This document shows, piece after piece, positions 63,910 through 64,000 of a DNA stretch of 64,000 nucleotides. Positions within the stretch are counted from its first letter, which is position 1; each line of letters opens with the position of its first letter. The translations under genes and the position numbers were made by a program. Source of the DNA: Bacteroidales bacterium Phil12 (GTDB lineage: Bacteria; Bacteroidota; Bacteroidia; Bacteroidales; P3). The stretch is taken from the NCBI GenBank assembly GCA_002633275.1, contig NWBO01000158.1:248001-312000 (forward strand). Reading direction: 5' to 3'. The notes below the pieces were generated by a model, which saw nothing but the letters and a program-made list of their open reading frames with translations, did no database searches and had not been told where the DNA came from.

Positions 63910-63993
63910 GTTTAATTAATGTGGGACATCAGTAAAATAATCACTCACATCATTTTATTGATATGAGTGATTATTTTTTTGTTTTCACTTATC
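63910..63993. repeat. 21-bp modular intergenic repeat, locus 13 (4 units, runs to the window edge)
   Basis: Units at 63910, 63931, 63952 and 63973: GTTTAATTAATGTGGGACAT, AGTAAAATAATCACTCACAT, ATTTTATTGATATGAGTGAT and ATTTTTTTGTTTTCACTTAT plus one base each. Units 2 and 3 show the constant half in opposite orientations at the same phase. A further unit may begin at 63994. Confidence 0.85.
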
Positions 63994-64000
63994 AGAATTT

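Noticed and set aside
1780..63993. 21-bp repeats as CRISPR arrays
   Set aside because: Repeats are too short, diverged, mixed in orientation and without spacers of constant length; no cas genes are present.

Overview
This window is a piece of a Bacteroidetes chromosome, most likely a Bacteroidales member. The evidence is direct: about twenty TAnnTTTG-type -7 promoter boxes of the Bacteroidetes sigma factor sit upstream of genes; there are type IX secretion cargo proteins with both kinds of C-terminal sorting domain, the T9SS-associated DUF4835 protein PorD, GWxTD, DUF4293 and DUF5683 proteins typical of the phylum, and the phylum-typical order bamD-rpoZ-coaBC-porD. The DNA is AT-rich. Three lysine-fermentation-type genes (a CoA-transferase alpha subunit, kal, kce) suggest an anaerobic amino-acid fermenter.

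Layout. 1-1.7 kb: end of parA, parB, DUF5683 protein. 2.0-4.0 kb: lysine degradation genes. 4.1-6.9 kb: recG and a small HU-like protein. 6.9-7.6 kb: a dense 21-bp-period repeat array without a credible gene. 7.6-11.6 kb: PepD peptidase and a CPA2 antiporter. 11.9-16.4 kb: ribosomal protein S1, a GWxTD protein and a glycosyltransferase. 16.9-22.1 kb: aconitase-family hydratase, DUF4293 protein, C69 dipeptidase and MaoC hydratase. 22.3-25.3 kb: a ClpB without N-domain and RNase P RNA. 25.3-29.9 kb: typA and alaS. 30.1-35.1 kb: a type III restriction-modification pair. 35.2-41.7 kb: rRNA methyltransferase, aminotransferase, and the porD-coaBC-rpoZ-bamD operon. 42-46.4 kb: two large type-B T9SS surface proteins, one with an out-of-frame signal peptide. 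46.8-50.3 kb: the argS-clpS-nfeD-floA operon. 50.5-53.4 kb: two type-A T9SS paralogues. 53.8-63.8 kb: a glycosyltransferase fusion, signal peptidase I with an atypical regulator, an S41 protease, an acyl-CoA synthetase and an outer-membrane porin.

The most unusual signal is not a gene. Thirteen intergenic loci carry short tandem arrays with an exact 21-bp period (two helical turns). Each unit has an A/T-rich near-constant half (TAAAAT or ATTTTA type) and a second half drawn from a small vocabulary of words (GTTTAACAC, GAGTGATTA, CTCACTGATT and their complements), in either orientation but in the same phase. The large 6.9-7.6 kb array uses different words but mainly the same 21-bp period, with inverted arms around three GTTGCGCAAC palindromes. 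Together these look like an undescribed family of helically phased DNA elements.

Second-tier oddities are a two-copy dispersed element with imperfect terminal inverted repeats (16.55 and 24.6 kb), an A8 tract that throws the signal peptide of a surface protein out of frame, a CoA-transferase alpha subunit with no beta partner nearby, and an OmpR-like regulator with a degraded receiver domain. All product names rest on reading the protein sequences by eye; no search was run.
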